This document shows positions 31,387-41,829 of a stretch of DNA of 64,000 nt, one piece after another. Made by a program: the position numbers and the translations under genes. Source of the DNA: Algoriphagus lacus (lineage in GTDB: Bacteria > Bacteroidota > Bacteroidia > Cytophagales > Cyclobacteriaceae); assembly GCF_003583985.1 (NCBI RefSeq), contig NZ_QXML01000001.1, forward strand, positions 868,001-932,000, given 5' to 3'. Below the pieces are notes generated by a model. It saw only the letters and a list, made by a program, of their open reading frames with translations, did not search any database and was not told where the DNA came from. Numbering within the stretch: the first letter of the stretch is position 1; each line of letters starts with the position of its first letter.

Positions 31387-31920
31387 ATGAGACACGGTAA
31401 GAAAAATAACCACCTTGGTAGGACTGCCTCTCACAGGAAGGCAATGCTTTCCAACATGGCAACTTCCCTGATTCTTCACAAGCGTATTTCAACTACGCTT
31501 GCCAAGGCTAAAGAATTGAAGAAGTTTGTTGAGCCTCTGGTGACCAGAGCAAAAGAAGATTCTACACACAACAGACGTATCGCTTTCTCCTACCTGAAAA
31601 GCAAAGACGCCATCAAGGCTCTTTTCGGTGAGGTAATCGAAAAAGTAGGTACTCGTCCAGGAGGATATACCAGAATTATCAAAACTGGTTTCCGTTTGGG
31701 TGACAATGCTGAGATGTGTATCATCGAACTGGTAGATTTCAATGAATTGATGTTGAAAGACGCTAAGCCAGCCAAAAAGACAACCAGAAGATCTCGTAGA
31801 GCCACTACTGGTAAGGCTGCTGATGCTCCAGCATCTACTTCCGCCCCTGTTGCCGAAGCCAAAACTGAGGCGCCTAGCGCTCCTGAGGCTTCTGCTGAAA
31901 GTGAAAACGAAGAAAAATAA
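31387..31920 (+). CDS. rplQ: 50S ribosomal protein L17 with acidic tail
   Basis: 177 residues, about 50 longer than E. coli L17. The core (1-120) has the usual start [20 protein letters not shown]. From about residue 132 a basic patch ([11 protein letters not shown]) leads into an Ala/Pro/Glu/Ser-rich tail ending SESENEEK. Such tails occur in Bacteroidota L17. Last gene of the ribosomal run and closed by a terminator. Confidence 0.97.
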   Translation: MRHGKKNNHLGRTASHRKAMLSNMATSLILHKRISTTLAKAKELKKFVEPLVTRAKEDSTHNRRIAFSYLKSKDAIKALFGEVIEKVGTRPGGYTRIIKTGFRLGDNAEMCIIELVDFNELMLKDAKPAKKTTRRSRRATTGKAADAPASTSAPVAEAKTEAPSAPEASAESENEEK

Positions 31921-31942
31921 ATTGAAGAATACTTTAAATATC

Positions 31943-31975
31943 AAAAGGATTGGACGCTCGTTCAATCCTTTTTTT
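31943..31975 (+). terminator. Terminator after rplQ
   Basis: AAAAGGATTG (31943-31952) pairs with CAATCCTTTT (31963-31972), extended by a G-T and an A-T pair, with a continuing T run. It ends the S10-spc-alpha transcript. Confidence 0.88.
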
Positions 31976-32012
31976 ATACCCCTACCCCTTATCCTCCTTC
32001 CCAAGAATTGGT

Positions 32013-32020
32013 TAACTTTG
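32013..32020 (+). promoter_or_regulatory. Candidate -7 box for carA
   Basis: TAACTTTG, 16 bp before the carA start. There is no TTTG at the expected distance upstream, so this is only a half match. Confidence 0.4.
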
Positions 32021-32036
32021 GCCAACCTTCAAAACA

Positions 32037-34440
<2,404 letters not shown>

Positions 34441-34463
34441 TCAATCCTGTTTTCTAACTATTG

Positions 34464-34496
34464 GACAGCCCGCAAATACGGGCTGTCTTTTTTTTT
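34464..34496 (+). terminator. Terminator after eno
   Basis: A 9-bp perfect stem, GACAGCCCG (34464-34472) with CGGGCTGTC (34479-34487), with a six-base loop and nine Ts. Confidence 0.92.
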
Positions 34497-34538
34497 GCAT
34501 CATTTTTGTAACTTGATGCTTTGTTATCCAAAATAAAA

Positions 34539-34826
34539 ATGAAAAAACTGCTCAAGTACGGTGGCAATTTTTATGTCCTATCCATCCTGTTTTTTCTGTT
34601 TTGGATGATTTTCATTGATTCCAATAACTTGGTGAATCATTTTCGTTTGAGTCAGAAATTAAGTCAACTTGAAGATCAGAAGGAATTTTACCTGGAGAAA
34701 AAGGAGAAAATCAAAGCTGAGCGGGAAGAATTGATGAGCAATCCTGAACTCTTGGAGAAATTTGCACGTGAGAGATACTTGATGAAGAAACCAACCGAAG
34801 ACCTATATGTCATTGTTGAAAAATAA
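34539..34826 (+). CDS. Septum formation initiator (DivIC/FtsB-like)
   Basis: 95 residues from the ATG at 34539 (MKKLLKYGGNF); a TTG 18 bases earlier also opens the frame but is less likely. One membrane segment (about 11-28) is followed by a coiled coil (about 38-68) and the family end pattern, ELLEKFARERYLMKKPTEDLYVI. This is the shape of FtsB/DivIC, which joins the divisome complex with FtsL and FtsQ. Its last 20 bases overlap the next gene. Confidence 0.85.
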   Translation: MKKLLKYGGNFYVLSILFFLFWMIFIDSNNLVNHFRLSQKLSQLEDQKEFYLEKKEKIKAEREELMSNPELLEKFARERYLMKKPTEDLYVIVEK

Positions 34827-35358
34827 CTTGCTTTTACTAGCCCTGATGGGGCTTTTTTTCTTTTCCAATCCTTCATTTGCCCAACGTGAAATAGACACGG
34901 AGGCTAAACCACCTTTAAAGGATCGAATGTATTTTGGAGGAAATCTGGGACTTCAATTTGGTACTGTCACCTTAATAGATGTATCTCCTTTGGTAGGAGT
35001 CATGATTACGCCTCGGTTTTCCAGCGGAGTTGGGGCCACCTTCCAGTATTACGATGACAGCAGATTTCAAGGGGCTGAAGGCACTTCCTATGGTGGTCGA
35101 CTATTCAGTAGATTTAATGTGCTGCCCAATATTTTTCTCCAAGGAGAATATGAATCCATTAATTGGGAGGCGTATGACTACAATGCGGAAGATTTTCGCA
35201 GGATTTGGAGTAATGCGCTTTTTCTGGGAGGGGGATACTTCGCTCCATTTGGTTCCAGAGGTGGGGCAAACTTCACATTTTTGTATAATGTCCTCTACGA
35301 TCGTGAAAACTCATACTATGCCGAACCTTATGTGATTCGGGTTGGTTTTGTCATGTGA
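34807..35358 (+). CDS. Small outer-membrane beta-barrel-like protein
   Basis: 183 residues. The signal peptide ends at about FAQ (residues 24-26). The mature part has alternating hydrophobic strands and aromatic turns typical of an eight-stranded barrel (FGGNLGLQFG, VGVMITPRFSSGVGATFQYY, LFLGGGYFAPFG) and ends in ...YVIRVGFVM. Function unknown. The ATG at 34807 lies inside the preceding gene (20-base overlap, other frame), which implies translational coupling. Confidence 0.7.
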   Translation: MSLLKNNLLLLALMGLFFFSNPSFAQREIDTEAKPPLKDRMYFGGNLGLQFGTVTLIDVSPLVGVMITPRFSSGVGATFQYYDDSRFQGAEGTSYGGRLFSRFNVLPNIFLQGEYESINWEAYDYNAEDFRRIWSNALFLGGGYFAPFGSRGGANFTFLYNVLYDRENSYYAEPYVIRVGFVM

Positions 35359-35380
35359 CCAAGCCATCTTTTTGTCGTCC

Positions 35381-36226
35381 ATGGATTCCTTAATCAAAAA
35401 AATTCACCAGGCACATCAGGAATGCTCCGATTGCCCTTCTCCAAAAGTTGTTCAGCAGTTTTTCGAGGAGTTGCTCGGATTGCTTTTTCCAGAGTATGCC
35501 GTCCAAAAGGTGAAAAGCCAGGAGGAGGTTTCTGCCAGATTAATCCTGTTAAAAGAAACCCTTTCAGCTATTTTGACCCGAAATCGCCACCTCCATCAAG
35601 GGGAAGGCGGGGAATTGGCTTCCCGGTTTTTCAGCGGATTGGAACAAGTCTTTGATTGGGTCAATCAGGACGTGGACGCCATGTTTGCGGGTGATCCTGC
35701 CGCAAAATCCCGAACAGAAATTTTAAGAAGCTACCCTGGATTCTACGCGATTGCCGCATACCGGATTGCGCATTTGTTGCATCAATTGGGTGTCAAATTG
35801 ATTCCAAGGATGATCACTGAACTTGCTCACAGCAGAACAGGAATTGACATTCACCCAGGAGCAACTATTGGACAGTATTTCTGCATTGACCATGGTACGG
35901 GAGTTGTGATTGGGGAAACTACAATTATTGGGAATCACGTCAAAATCTATCAGGGTGTTACTCTTGGCGCACTTAGTGTGGACAAAGCCGATGCTGATCT
36001 CAAGCGGCATCCTACCATTGAGGACAATGTGGTGATCTATGCCGGGGCTACCATTTTGGGAGGAAAAACCATTATTGGAAAGAACTCCGTGATCGGAGGC
36101 AATGTCTGGCTGACCAAATCTGTTCCTCCCGGATCAAAAGTCTATTACCAAACCCAAATGTATCATGAGGAAGGTGCGGTGACGGATCTCTACGTCTTCA
36201 AACAGGAATTTGATGAAATGGGCTAA
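35381..36226 (+). CDS. cysE: Serine O-acetyltransferase
   Basis: 281 residues from ATG 35381; an in-frame TTG at 35342 lies inside the previous gene and is rejected. It makes O-acetylserine, the precursor of cysteine. The N-terminal helical domain (about 1-160) leads into left-handed hexapeptide repeats: IDIHPGATIGQYFCIDHGTG, VIGETTIIGNHVKIYQGVTLGA, then the family loop DADLKRHPTIEDNVVIYAGATILGG. It resembles the EpsC subtype. cysM follows after 68 bp, giving a two-step pathway. Confidence 0.94.
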   Translation: MDSLIKKIHQAHQECSDCPSPKVVQQFFEELLGLLFPEYAVQKVKSQEEVSARLILLKETLSAILTRNRHLHQGEGGELASRFFSGLEQVFDWVNQDVDAMFAGDPAAKSRTEILRSYPGFYAIAAYRIAHLLHQLGVKLIPRMITELAHSRTGIDIHPGATIGQYFCIDHGTGVVIGETTIIGNHVKIYQGVTLGALSVDKADADLKRHPTIEDNVVIYAGATILGGKTIIGKNSVIGGNVWLTKSVPPGSKVYYQTQMYHEEGAVTDLYVFKQEFDEMG

Positions 36227-36294
36227 ATGCTTTTTCCCATCTTTTAATATCAAGTTCAGCAATTCTCCTGCTGCCTAATAACTAAACCTATTCC

Positions 36295-37173
36295 ATGAAA
36301 CTCTTTGAATTAATCGGAAATACTCCCTTGGTGGAGCTCGAGCATATTCCTATCAACCCAAAGGTCAAGATCCTATGCAAACTGGAAGGTCAAAATCCTG
36401 GAGGTAGTGTGAAAGACCGTGCAGCCTACAATATGCTTCGATCTGCCTTGGATCGGGGAGATATCAAAGCAGGAGACAAACTCGTCGAGGCGACTAGCGG
36501 AAATACGGGAATTGCTTTGGCCATGGTTGCGAAAGTCCTAGGCCTGGAAATGACCCTGATCATGCCGGATAATTCTACCAAAGAGCGGGTACTGTCCATG
36601 GAAGCATATGGTGCCAAAGTCATTTTGACTCCTGCCGCCAAGACCATCGAATATTCACGGGTCTTAGCCGAAAAGATGCGGGATGAGGAAGGCTACTACA
36701 TGCTCAATCAATTCGCTAATCCCGACAATTACCTAGCGCACTATTACACCACAGGCCCGGAGATCTGGCGGGATACCGAAGGGAGAGTCACCCATTTTGT
36801 TTCTGCCATGGGCACTACAGGTACAATCATGGGAGTATCCCGGTTTTTGAAACAAGTCAACCCTGCAGCTCAGATTGTAGGAACCCAGCCCACGGACGGT
36901 TCCAGCATTCCTGGAATCCGCAGGTGGTCACTGGAATTTATGCCGGAGATTTATGAGTCATCCCGTGTAGACCGGATCATCGATGTCAGTCAGCAGCAGG
37001 CCACCGAAATGACCCGACGTATGGCTAAGGAAGAAGGAATCCTTGCCGGGATGAGCAGTGGTGGGGCGCTCTTTGCCGCCATCGAACTTTCCAAAGAGCT
37101 TGAAGAAGGCTTGATAGTCTGCATCACCTGTGACCGGGGAGACCGGTATTTGAGCTCGGATTTGTTTGGGTGA
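36295..37173 (+). CDS. cysM: Cysteine synthase B (O-acetylserine sulfhydrylase, CysM type)
   Basis: 292 residues. PLP enzyme that replaces the acetyl group of O-acetylserine with sulfide. The PLP lysine is K40 in GGSVKDRAA. ATSGNTGIALA is the substrate loop and GTTGTIMGV binds phosphate. The ending IRRWSLEFMPEIYESSRVD and CDRGDRYLSS match CysM better than CysK. Paired with cysE upstream and followed by a UUCG-loop terminator. Confidence 0.95.
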   Translation: MKLFELIGNTPLVELEHIPINPKVKILCKLEGQNPGGSVKDRAAYNMLRSALDRGDIKAGDKLVEATSGNTGIALAMVAKVLGLEMTLIMPDNSTKERVLSMEAYGAKVILTPAAKTIEYSRVLAEKMRDEEGYYMLNQFANPDNYLAHYYTTGPEIWRDTEGRVTHFVSAMGTTGTIMGVSRFLKQVNPAAQIVGTQPTDGSSIPGIRRWSLEFMPEIYESSRVDRIIDVSQQQATEMTRRMAKEEGILAGMSSGGALFAAIELSKELEEGLIVCITCDRGDRYLSSDLFG

Positions 37174-37178
37174 GTAGG

Positions 37179-37210
37179 GATTGAAAAATTGGAAGATTGG
37201 AAAATTGACA
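37179..37210. repeat. Short imperfect tandem repeat
   Basis: Two 16-base units, GATTGAAAAATTGGAA and GATTGGAAAATTGACA, differ at three positions. They sit just after the cysM stop in noncoding sequence. No function is suggested. Confidence 0.5.
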
Positions 37211-37275
37211 CTGGCCCTGATTGGTTAAAGTCTTCAAACCTGTCCATTCCGAAGGCGGGCTTAGGCCACTAAATT

Positions 37276-37297
37276 GCAGTCTTCGGACTGCTTTTTT
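37276..37297 (+). terminator. Terminator after cysM with UUCG loop
   Basis: GCAGTC (37276-37281), TTCG, GACTGC (37286-37291), then six Ts. The C(UUCG)G tetraloop is exceptionally stable. It is 103 bp after the cysM stop. Confidence 0.88.
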
Positions 37298-37328
37298 ATT
37301 CATTAAGCGCAGTTAATACTGCAAAGCG

Positions 37329-37362
37329 CCACTGGTCCACGGTTTAAACCGTGGACCAGTGG
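37329..37362. repeat. 34-bp perfect palindrome
   Basis: The two 17-base arms are exact inverse complements with no spacer: CCACTGGTCCACGGTTT then AAACCGTGGACCAGTGG, centred at 37345/37346. No T run follows on either strand, so it is not a standard terminator. It lies between the 3' ends of convergent genes, 9 bp from the stop of the minus-strand gene. Possibly a copy of a dispersed palindromic repeat, or a stabilising 3' mRNA hairpin. Confidence 0.95.
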
Positions 37363-37370
37363 AAATTCTT

Positions 37371-38282
37371 TCAAAAAAACCTCTTCATCTTCTCCAATCC
37401 CGTCTTGATCACATATTCCGCATCCATGGCGTAATAGGTTGGGTTGAAGAGTTCGAGGGAAAGGATGATGGGTTTGCCTTTTGACTTCAGCGTATCGGCG
37501 AGTTCCTGCATAGGGGCACCACCGTCTCCAGGGAAAACGCGGTCCTTGTCCTGCTGCTCGGTTCTCGGAATCTCTTTTGGGAAATCGTTCATGTGGAAAA
37601 TGTCAATCGCATGCCCGTCCAGCATCTTCATTCCTTCAAATCCTGATCCTCCGCGGAACAGGTGATACACGTCGGCAAGAATCTTGGCGTCTTTGTCATC
37701 CGCTGCTGCCGCTACGGCCATGGCCTGACCAAGATGAAAGAAGGAAGGAAATGCACCCCAAAATTCCAACTGCGGCATCACGCCGGTCTTTCGTCCCAAT
37801 TCCAACAGCTTTTTATAGCGTTCTCCGGCTTTCAATAGATCCAATGGGGCTTCGGTGCCGATGGCTGGAGCCGCTACCCGCGGACAGCCCAGTTCGGCCA
37901 GGATTCCCATTTCCTTTTCCATTTGGGCAAAACCCGTCTTGCTCTTCTCCTCATCCTGAGCCATCCAAGTCGGAAAACCAATGCAGTCAAAAAACTCCAG
38001 TCCGGCATCGGAAGCCAGTTTCTTCAGGGAAGCGACGGTTTTGCCTTCTTTGACATAGGCCTCGATCTCCATCATCCAAGGTTCAAACCCGTCATAACCT
38101 GCCCGTGCAGCCAGCTCGATGATTTGCGGAAGGTTCAGTTTTTGGCCCCGGATGGTGCTGGTATTGAGGGAGAATCTAAATGTGCTTTCTTTTTTTTCTG
38201 GTGTCTCTGCAGATGCAGATCCAGCGGCTAGGGCCATGGGGGCCAAAGCAAGGGTTTTTAACAGGTTTCTTCGGGAGGTCAT
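37371..38282 (-). CDS. Tat-exported sugar isomerase/epimerase-like TIM-barrel protein
   Basis: 303 residues from the ATG at 38282 (MTSRRNLLKTLALAPMALAAGSASA), a twin-arginine signal with SRRNLLK. A longer in-frame ATG at 38339 would put 19 extra residues before the signal and falls in a promoter-like box, so it is rejected. The body is of the xylose-isomerase-like AP-endonuclease 2 superfamily: AARAGYDGFEPW, LEFFDCIGFP, LADVYHLFRGG, IDIFHMNDFP and ILSLELFNP are at the expected places for metal-binding Glu, Asp and His. Substrate unknown. Likely periplasmic. It stands alone on the minus strand. Confidence 0.8.
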   Translation of the reverse strand: MTSRRNLLKTLALAPMALAAGSASAETPEKKESTFRFSLNTSTIRGQKLNLPQIIELAARAGYDGFEPWMMEIEAYVKEGKTVASLKKLASDAGLEFFDCIGFPTWMAQDEEKSKTGFAQMEKEMGILAELGCPRVAAPAIGTEAPLDLLKAGERYKKLLELGRKTGVMPQLEFWGAFPSFFHLGQAMAVAAAADDKDAKILADVYHLFRGGSGFEGMKMLDGHAIDIFHMNDFPKEIPRTEQQDKDRVFPGDGGAPMQELADTLKSKGKPIILSLELFNPTYYAMDAEYVIKTGLEKMKRFF

Positions 38283-38332
38283 AGGTCTTGAATTAAGGAG
38301 ATTTGCTCCTTTCAAAGGAATGGATAGCCGTT

Positions 38333-38340
38333 CAAACATA
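38333..38340 (-). promoter_or_regulatory. Candidate -7 box for the Tat-exported isomerase-like gene
   Basis: On the minus strand the sequence reads TATGTTTG, matching TAnnTTTG, 51 bp before the chosen start. No good -33 box is seen. Confidence 0.35.
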
Positions 38341-38387
38341 TTCTGAATAAATCGAATCCATTAGAATTTTGAATCGTATTTTACGAC

Positions 38388-39089
38388 ATGCAAAAAATAC
38401 TATTTTTTCTTTTCACCACGGCCTTTTTTGTGAAAAGCGGAATTGCACAAGTGGCCGGAGAAAATCTCGCATATCTATCCGAGTACAAAGAGGCTTTGCC
38501 CTATTTTCAGGAATTAATCACCGGAGGACAATATGCCGAGGCGTCCAAGTTGATCGAAGGAGTTCCTTTTTTTGCTTCCCGGCAATTTGAAAAAGGGACA
38601 TTGAGCATCAATGGGATTGTTTATCCTGAGGTCCCTTTGTTGTATGACAACTATCGGGATCAACTGGTGACTTTCCACCCCATTTTCAACCAAAAGATAT
38701 TGATCAAGCCGGAGAAAATTGATGGATTTGTGCTTTCAAACGGCTCCCGTTTCCGCTTTTTCCCAGGCAATTCTTCTTATTTCCGTGACCAAAACGGAAT
38801 TTATCAAATTCTTGGAGAGGGAAGTTTTACCGCACTTGCCAAGCGGTACAAGACCACCAAGTCTACCCGCGAAATGTCCCGTTTCGACGAGGTTTATGTA
38901 GAAAAAAGTGACTATTTCCTTTGGAATTCGGGGGTGTTCTATCCGATCAGCCAAGGAAACCAGGCAATTGAAATTTTGGGTTTGGAACCCAAAGAACTAA
39001 AAAAACAACTCAGGTCCAGAAGTCTGAATTTCAAGCAGAATCCGGAAGTCTATCTCCGATTTTTAGTAGATCAATCCTCAAAAAAATAA
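38388..39089 (+). CDS. Secreted protein of unknown function, TonB-receptor partner
   Basis: 233 residues that I cannot assign to a named family. A signal peptide is clear (MQKILFFLFTTAFFVKSGIAQ, cut near residue 20). The mature part is mixed alpha/beta with conserved-looking blocks FEKGTLSINGIVYPEVPLLYD, DQLVTFHP, FNQKILI and FLWNSGVFYPI. It has no lipobox and no other membrane segment. It ends 4 bp before the TonB receptor, so the two are almost certainly cotranscribed. A periplasmic or surface accessory role is inferred from context only. Confidence 0.75.
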   Translation: MQKILFFLFTTAFFVKSGIAQVAGENLAYLSEYKEALPYFQELITGGQYAEASKLIEGVPFFASRQFEKGTLSINGIVYPEVPLLYDNYRDQLVTFHPIFNQKILIKPEKIDGFVLSNGSRFRFFPGNSSYFRDQNGIYQILGEGSFTALAKRYKTTKSTREMSRFDEVYVEKSDYFLWNSGVFYPISQGNQAIEILGLEPKELKKQLRSRSLNFKQNPEVYLRFLVDQSSKK

Positions 39090-39093
39090 CCAG

Positions 39094-41829
39094 ATGATTA
39101 GAATTTTTACTGCGGGGTTATTGGTGTTGTTTTGTTTAGTCTCTTCCAGTCTATTTGCCCAGCAGACAGCGGACCGAATAACCGGATTTTTCCCGGGAGT
39201 GGCTTTTGAGCGGTTTATGGAAAAAGTGGAGGAGGAAACTACCTATCGTTTTTATTATAAGGAGGAAGATATTCGGGAGTTGACGGTGAATATTCAGGCG
39301 GATAGTAGCAAGCTTGAAGAGGTACTGAGTCAGATTTTTTTGAATTCCGATCTCAAGTTTACGATTTCCCAGTCCGGGGAAGTCTTCATCAGCAAAGGAC
39401 AAAAACTGACAGTTGATTTTCCAAACACGTTTTTCAACCAATCCGGACAAGGTGGCGGAAGCGGTGAATTCAGTCAACAGGATGAATTTGTAAGAAACCG
39501 CCGGTACACCATCGGAGTGCCAAGCGGTGAAGGGAGAACGGCAAAAATCCAGGGGCAGATTTTGAGCCTCGAAAACGGTAAACCCATCGATGGGGCCATA
39601 GTCTATGAAAAACTCAGCCAAACCCAAACCATCACCGATCAGGAAGGAAGATATGTGTTGACTTTGCCAAAGGGAAATCAGACCCTGCTTGTCCAGAATA
39701 TCGGCGGGTATACCGAGCAGCGACTGATCGATTTGCAGGGAGACGGGGAACTGAACATGAGTATCGGCGAGGGGGTATTTTCACTCAATGAAGTGGTGGT
39801 CCGGTCGGGCGCCTTATCCAATGTCTCTCGGCCGGAGATGGGAGTTCAGTCCATGACCGTGCAGCAGATGAGGAAACTACCCGCTGTGATGGGTGAAGTG
39901 GATATTCTCAAAGGACTCCTTACCATGCCTGGGGTAAATACTGCCGGAGAGGCCAGTGTGGGATTCAATGTCCGAGGTGGAGCCGCCGATCAAAACCTCA
40001 TTCTTTTTGATCAGAGCACCCTCTTCAATCCCTCGCATTTGTTCGGGTTTTTCTCAGCGGTCAATTCGGATATGGTGCAGGGCGTGGAATTGTATAAGGC
40101 AGGTATACCAGCCAGCTTGGGAGGAAGGCTTTCTTCTGTTTTGCAGGTGACACCCAAGCAGGGCCGGACGGATAAAATCGGAGGCTCAGGAGGAATTGGT
40201 CCCCTAACCAGCAGACTAAGTATTGATGGCCCGATTGGACAGAAGACCACGTTCATCGTTGGGGCGAGAATGACCTATTCGGACTGGTTGCTGGATTACT
40301 TGGAGGAAAATGCAGACATTGGAGCCAGTCGGGCATTTTTTGCGGATTTTAACGGGACGATAGAGCATCGTTTTGATGAGAAAAATATCCTCAGATTCAC
40401 CGGCTACTACAGCGAGGATGAGTTCCAATTTGATCCTGATACCGTTTACAGTTATTCCAACCAAAATTTCGCCCTCTCCTGGACTCATTATTTCAATTAC
40501 CAATTGGAGGCCACTTTTTCGGCAGGTCAGGATGCCTATGATTTTCAGGTGCAGGGTGAGGACAATCCGCTCAATTCCTATCAGTACAATTTTGACATTC
40601 GGCAGCGTTTTCTCAAGGCGCAGTTTCGCCAGGAAAAAGGCCAGCGGCACATCTTTACCTATGGGATTCACTCCATTTGGTACGATTTGAACCCCGGAGA
40701 AATTGCACCTTTTGGGGCGGAAAGTATTGTGATTCCGGATCAAGTTGCTTCCGAAAAAGCCCTTGAGACCTCCCTGTTTTTCGGGGATGAATTTGAAATC
40801 AATGATCAATGGACAGTTTCAGGAGGAGTGAGATACAATCTTTACGGCTATTTTGGTCCCCAGACTTTGCCGGTTTATGCTCCGGGAGAGCCGTTTTTGG
40901 CGGAAAATATCACCGGAGAAAAGACTTACAACTCAGGTGAACTGGTCCAATCTTACCACGGACCTGAGTTTAGAATCTCCGGAAGATACGCGATCAATAA
41001 CTGGTCTTCGATCAAAGCAGGGGTGAACACGATGCGGCAAAACATCCACCTGATGAGCAATTCCTCAGTTATTACCCCAACTGATACCTGGAAGCTGAGT
41101 GATGCCTTCATTGCTCCGCAGCGGGGAATCCAATATGCTTTGGGCTATTTCCAAAATCTGAAAAACAATACCCTGGAATTTTCAGCTGAGGTCTATTACC
41201 GAACCATGGAAAACCTGCTGGACTATCGCTCAGGTGCGACGATCGTCCTCAATGACCGAATTGAGCAGGATGTTTTGATAACCCAAGGGAAGGCATACGG
41301 TCTGGAACTTTACCTGAAAAAGTCTCAGGGAAAATTGAACGGATCACTTGCCTATACCTATAGCCGCTCCCTGTTGCAGACAGATCCCAGCGAGCGAAAA
41401 GAAAAAATCAACCGATCCGAGTGGTACCCGAGCAATTTTGATCAACCGCACAATGCCAATCTGGTCTTGAATTATGAGCTGAGCAGACGATTCAATACTA
41501 CCCTAGCAGGCAAGTATAGCACCGGCCGTCCAGTTACCTTGCCGATTTCCAAATTCCAATATGCCGGGTCAGAGCGGGTTTTCTTCTCAGACCGTAATGC
41601 CATGCGTATTCCGGATTATTTCAGGCTTGACCTATCGATCAACTTAGAGGGAAATCATAAGGTGAACAAAATTGCCCACAGCTCTTGGTCCTTGGGTGTC
41701 TATAATATTTTGGGCCGGGACAATCCGTATTCCATTTATTACGTGCCTGAAGGAGGCAAACTCCAAGGGTATCAATTGGCCATTTTTGCAGAGCCCATTC
41801 CTTTTATTACTTACAACTTCCGGTTCTGA
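39094..41829 (+). CDS. TonB-dependent outer-membrane receptor with STN domain
   Basis: 911 residues. Signal peptide to about 23 (FAQQ). An STN domain (about 27-105) and a carboxypeptidase-like regulatory beta-sandwich (about 150-230, GQILSLENGKPIDGAIVYE) are followed by a plug domain (about 245-350, with MPGVNTAGEASVGFNVRGG and DQSTLFNPSHLFGF) and a 22-strand barrel ending in ITYNFRF. It imports an unknown substrate using TonB energy. STN domains often signal to FecR/sigma pairs, but none is in the window. The stop codon overlaps the start of the DUF4249 gene (TGATG). Confidence 0.92.
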   Translation: MIRIFTAGLLVLFCLVSSSLFAQQTADRITGFFPGVAFERFMEKVEEETTYRFYYKEEDIRELTVNIQADSSKLEEVLSQIFLNSDLKFTISQSGEVFISKGQKLTVDFPNTFFNQSGQGGGSGEFSQQDEFVRNRRYTIGVPSGEGRTAKIQGQILSLENGKPIDGAIVYEKLSQTQTITDQEGRYVLTLPKGNQTLLVQNIGGYTEQRLIDLQGDGELNMSIGEGVFSLNEVVVRSGALSNVSRPEMGVQSMTVQQMRKLPAVMGEVDILKGLLTMPGVNTAGEASVGFNVRGGAADQNLILFDQSTLFNPSHLFGFFSAVNSDMVQGVELYKAGIPASLGGRLSSVLQVTPKQGRTDKIGGSGGIGPLTSRLSIDGPIGQKTTFIVGARMTYSDWLLDYLEENADIGASRAFFADFNGTIEHRFDEKNILRFTGYYSEDEFQFDPDTVYSYSNQNFALSWTHYFNYQLEATFSAGQDAYDFQVQGEDNPLNSYQYNFDIRQRFLKAQFRQEKGQRHIFTYGIHSIWYDLNPGEIAPFGAESIVIPDQVASEKALETSLFFGDEFEINDQWTVSGGVRYNLYGYFGPQTLPVYAPGEPFLAENITGEKTYNSGELVQSYHGPEFRISGRYAINNWSSIKAGVNTMRQNIHLMSNSSVITPTDTWKLSDAFIAPQRGIQYALGYFQNLKNNTLEFSAEVYYRTMENLLDYRSGATIVLNDRIEQDVLITQGKAYGLELYLKKSQGKLNGSLAYTYSRSLLQTDPSERKEKINRSEWYPSNFDQPHNANLVLNYELSRRFNTTLAGKYSTGRPVTLPISKFQYAGSERVFFSDRNAMRIPDYFRLDLSINLEGNHKVNKIAHSSWSLGVYNILGRDNPYSIYYVPEGGKLQGYQLAIFAEPIPFITYNFRF

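Noticed and set aside
34509..34516. TAACTTGA before the FtsB-like gene as a promoter
   Set aside because: One mismatch in the -7 box and no TTTG at the right distance; TTTG is only 11 bases away.
37329..37362. Palindrome as a standard terminator of the minus-strand gene
   Set aside because: No T run follows the stem in either direction.
38283..38339. Longer N-terminus for the Tat-exported isomerase-like protein
   Set aside because: It would place 19 residues before a good twin-arginine signal and coincides with a -7-like box.
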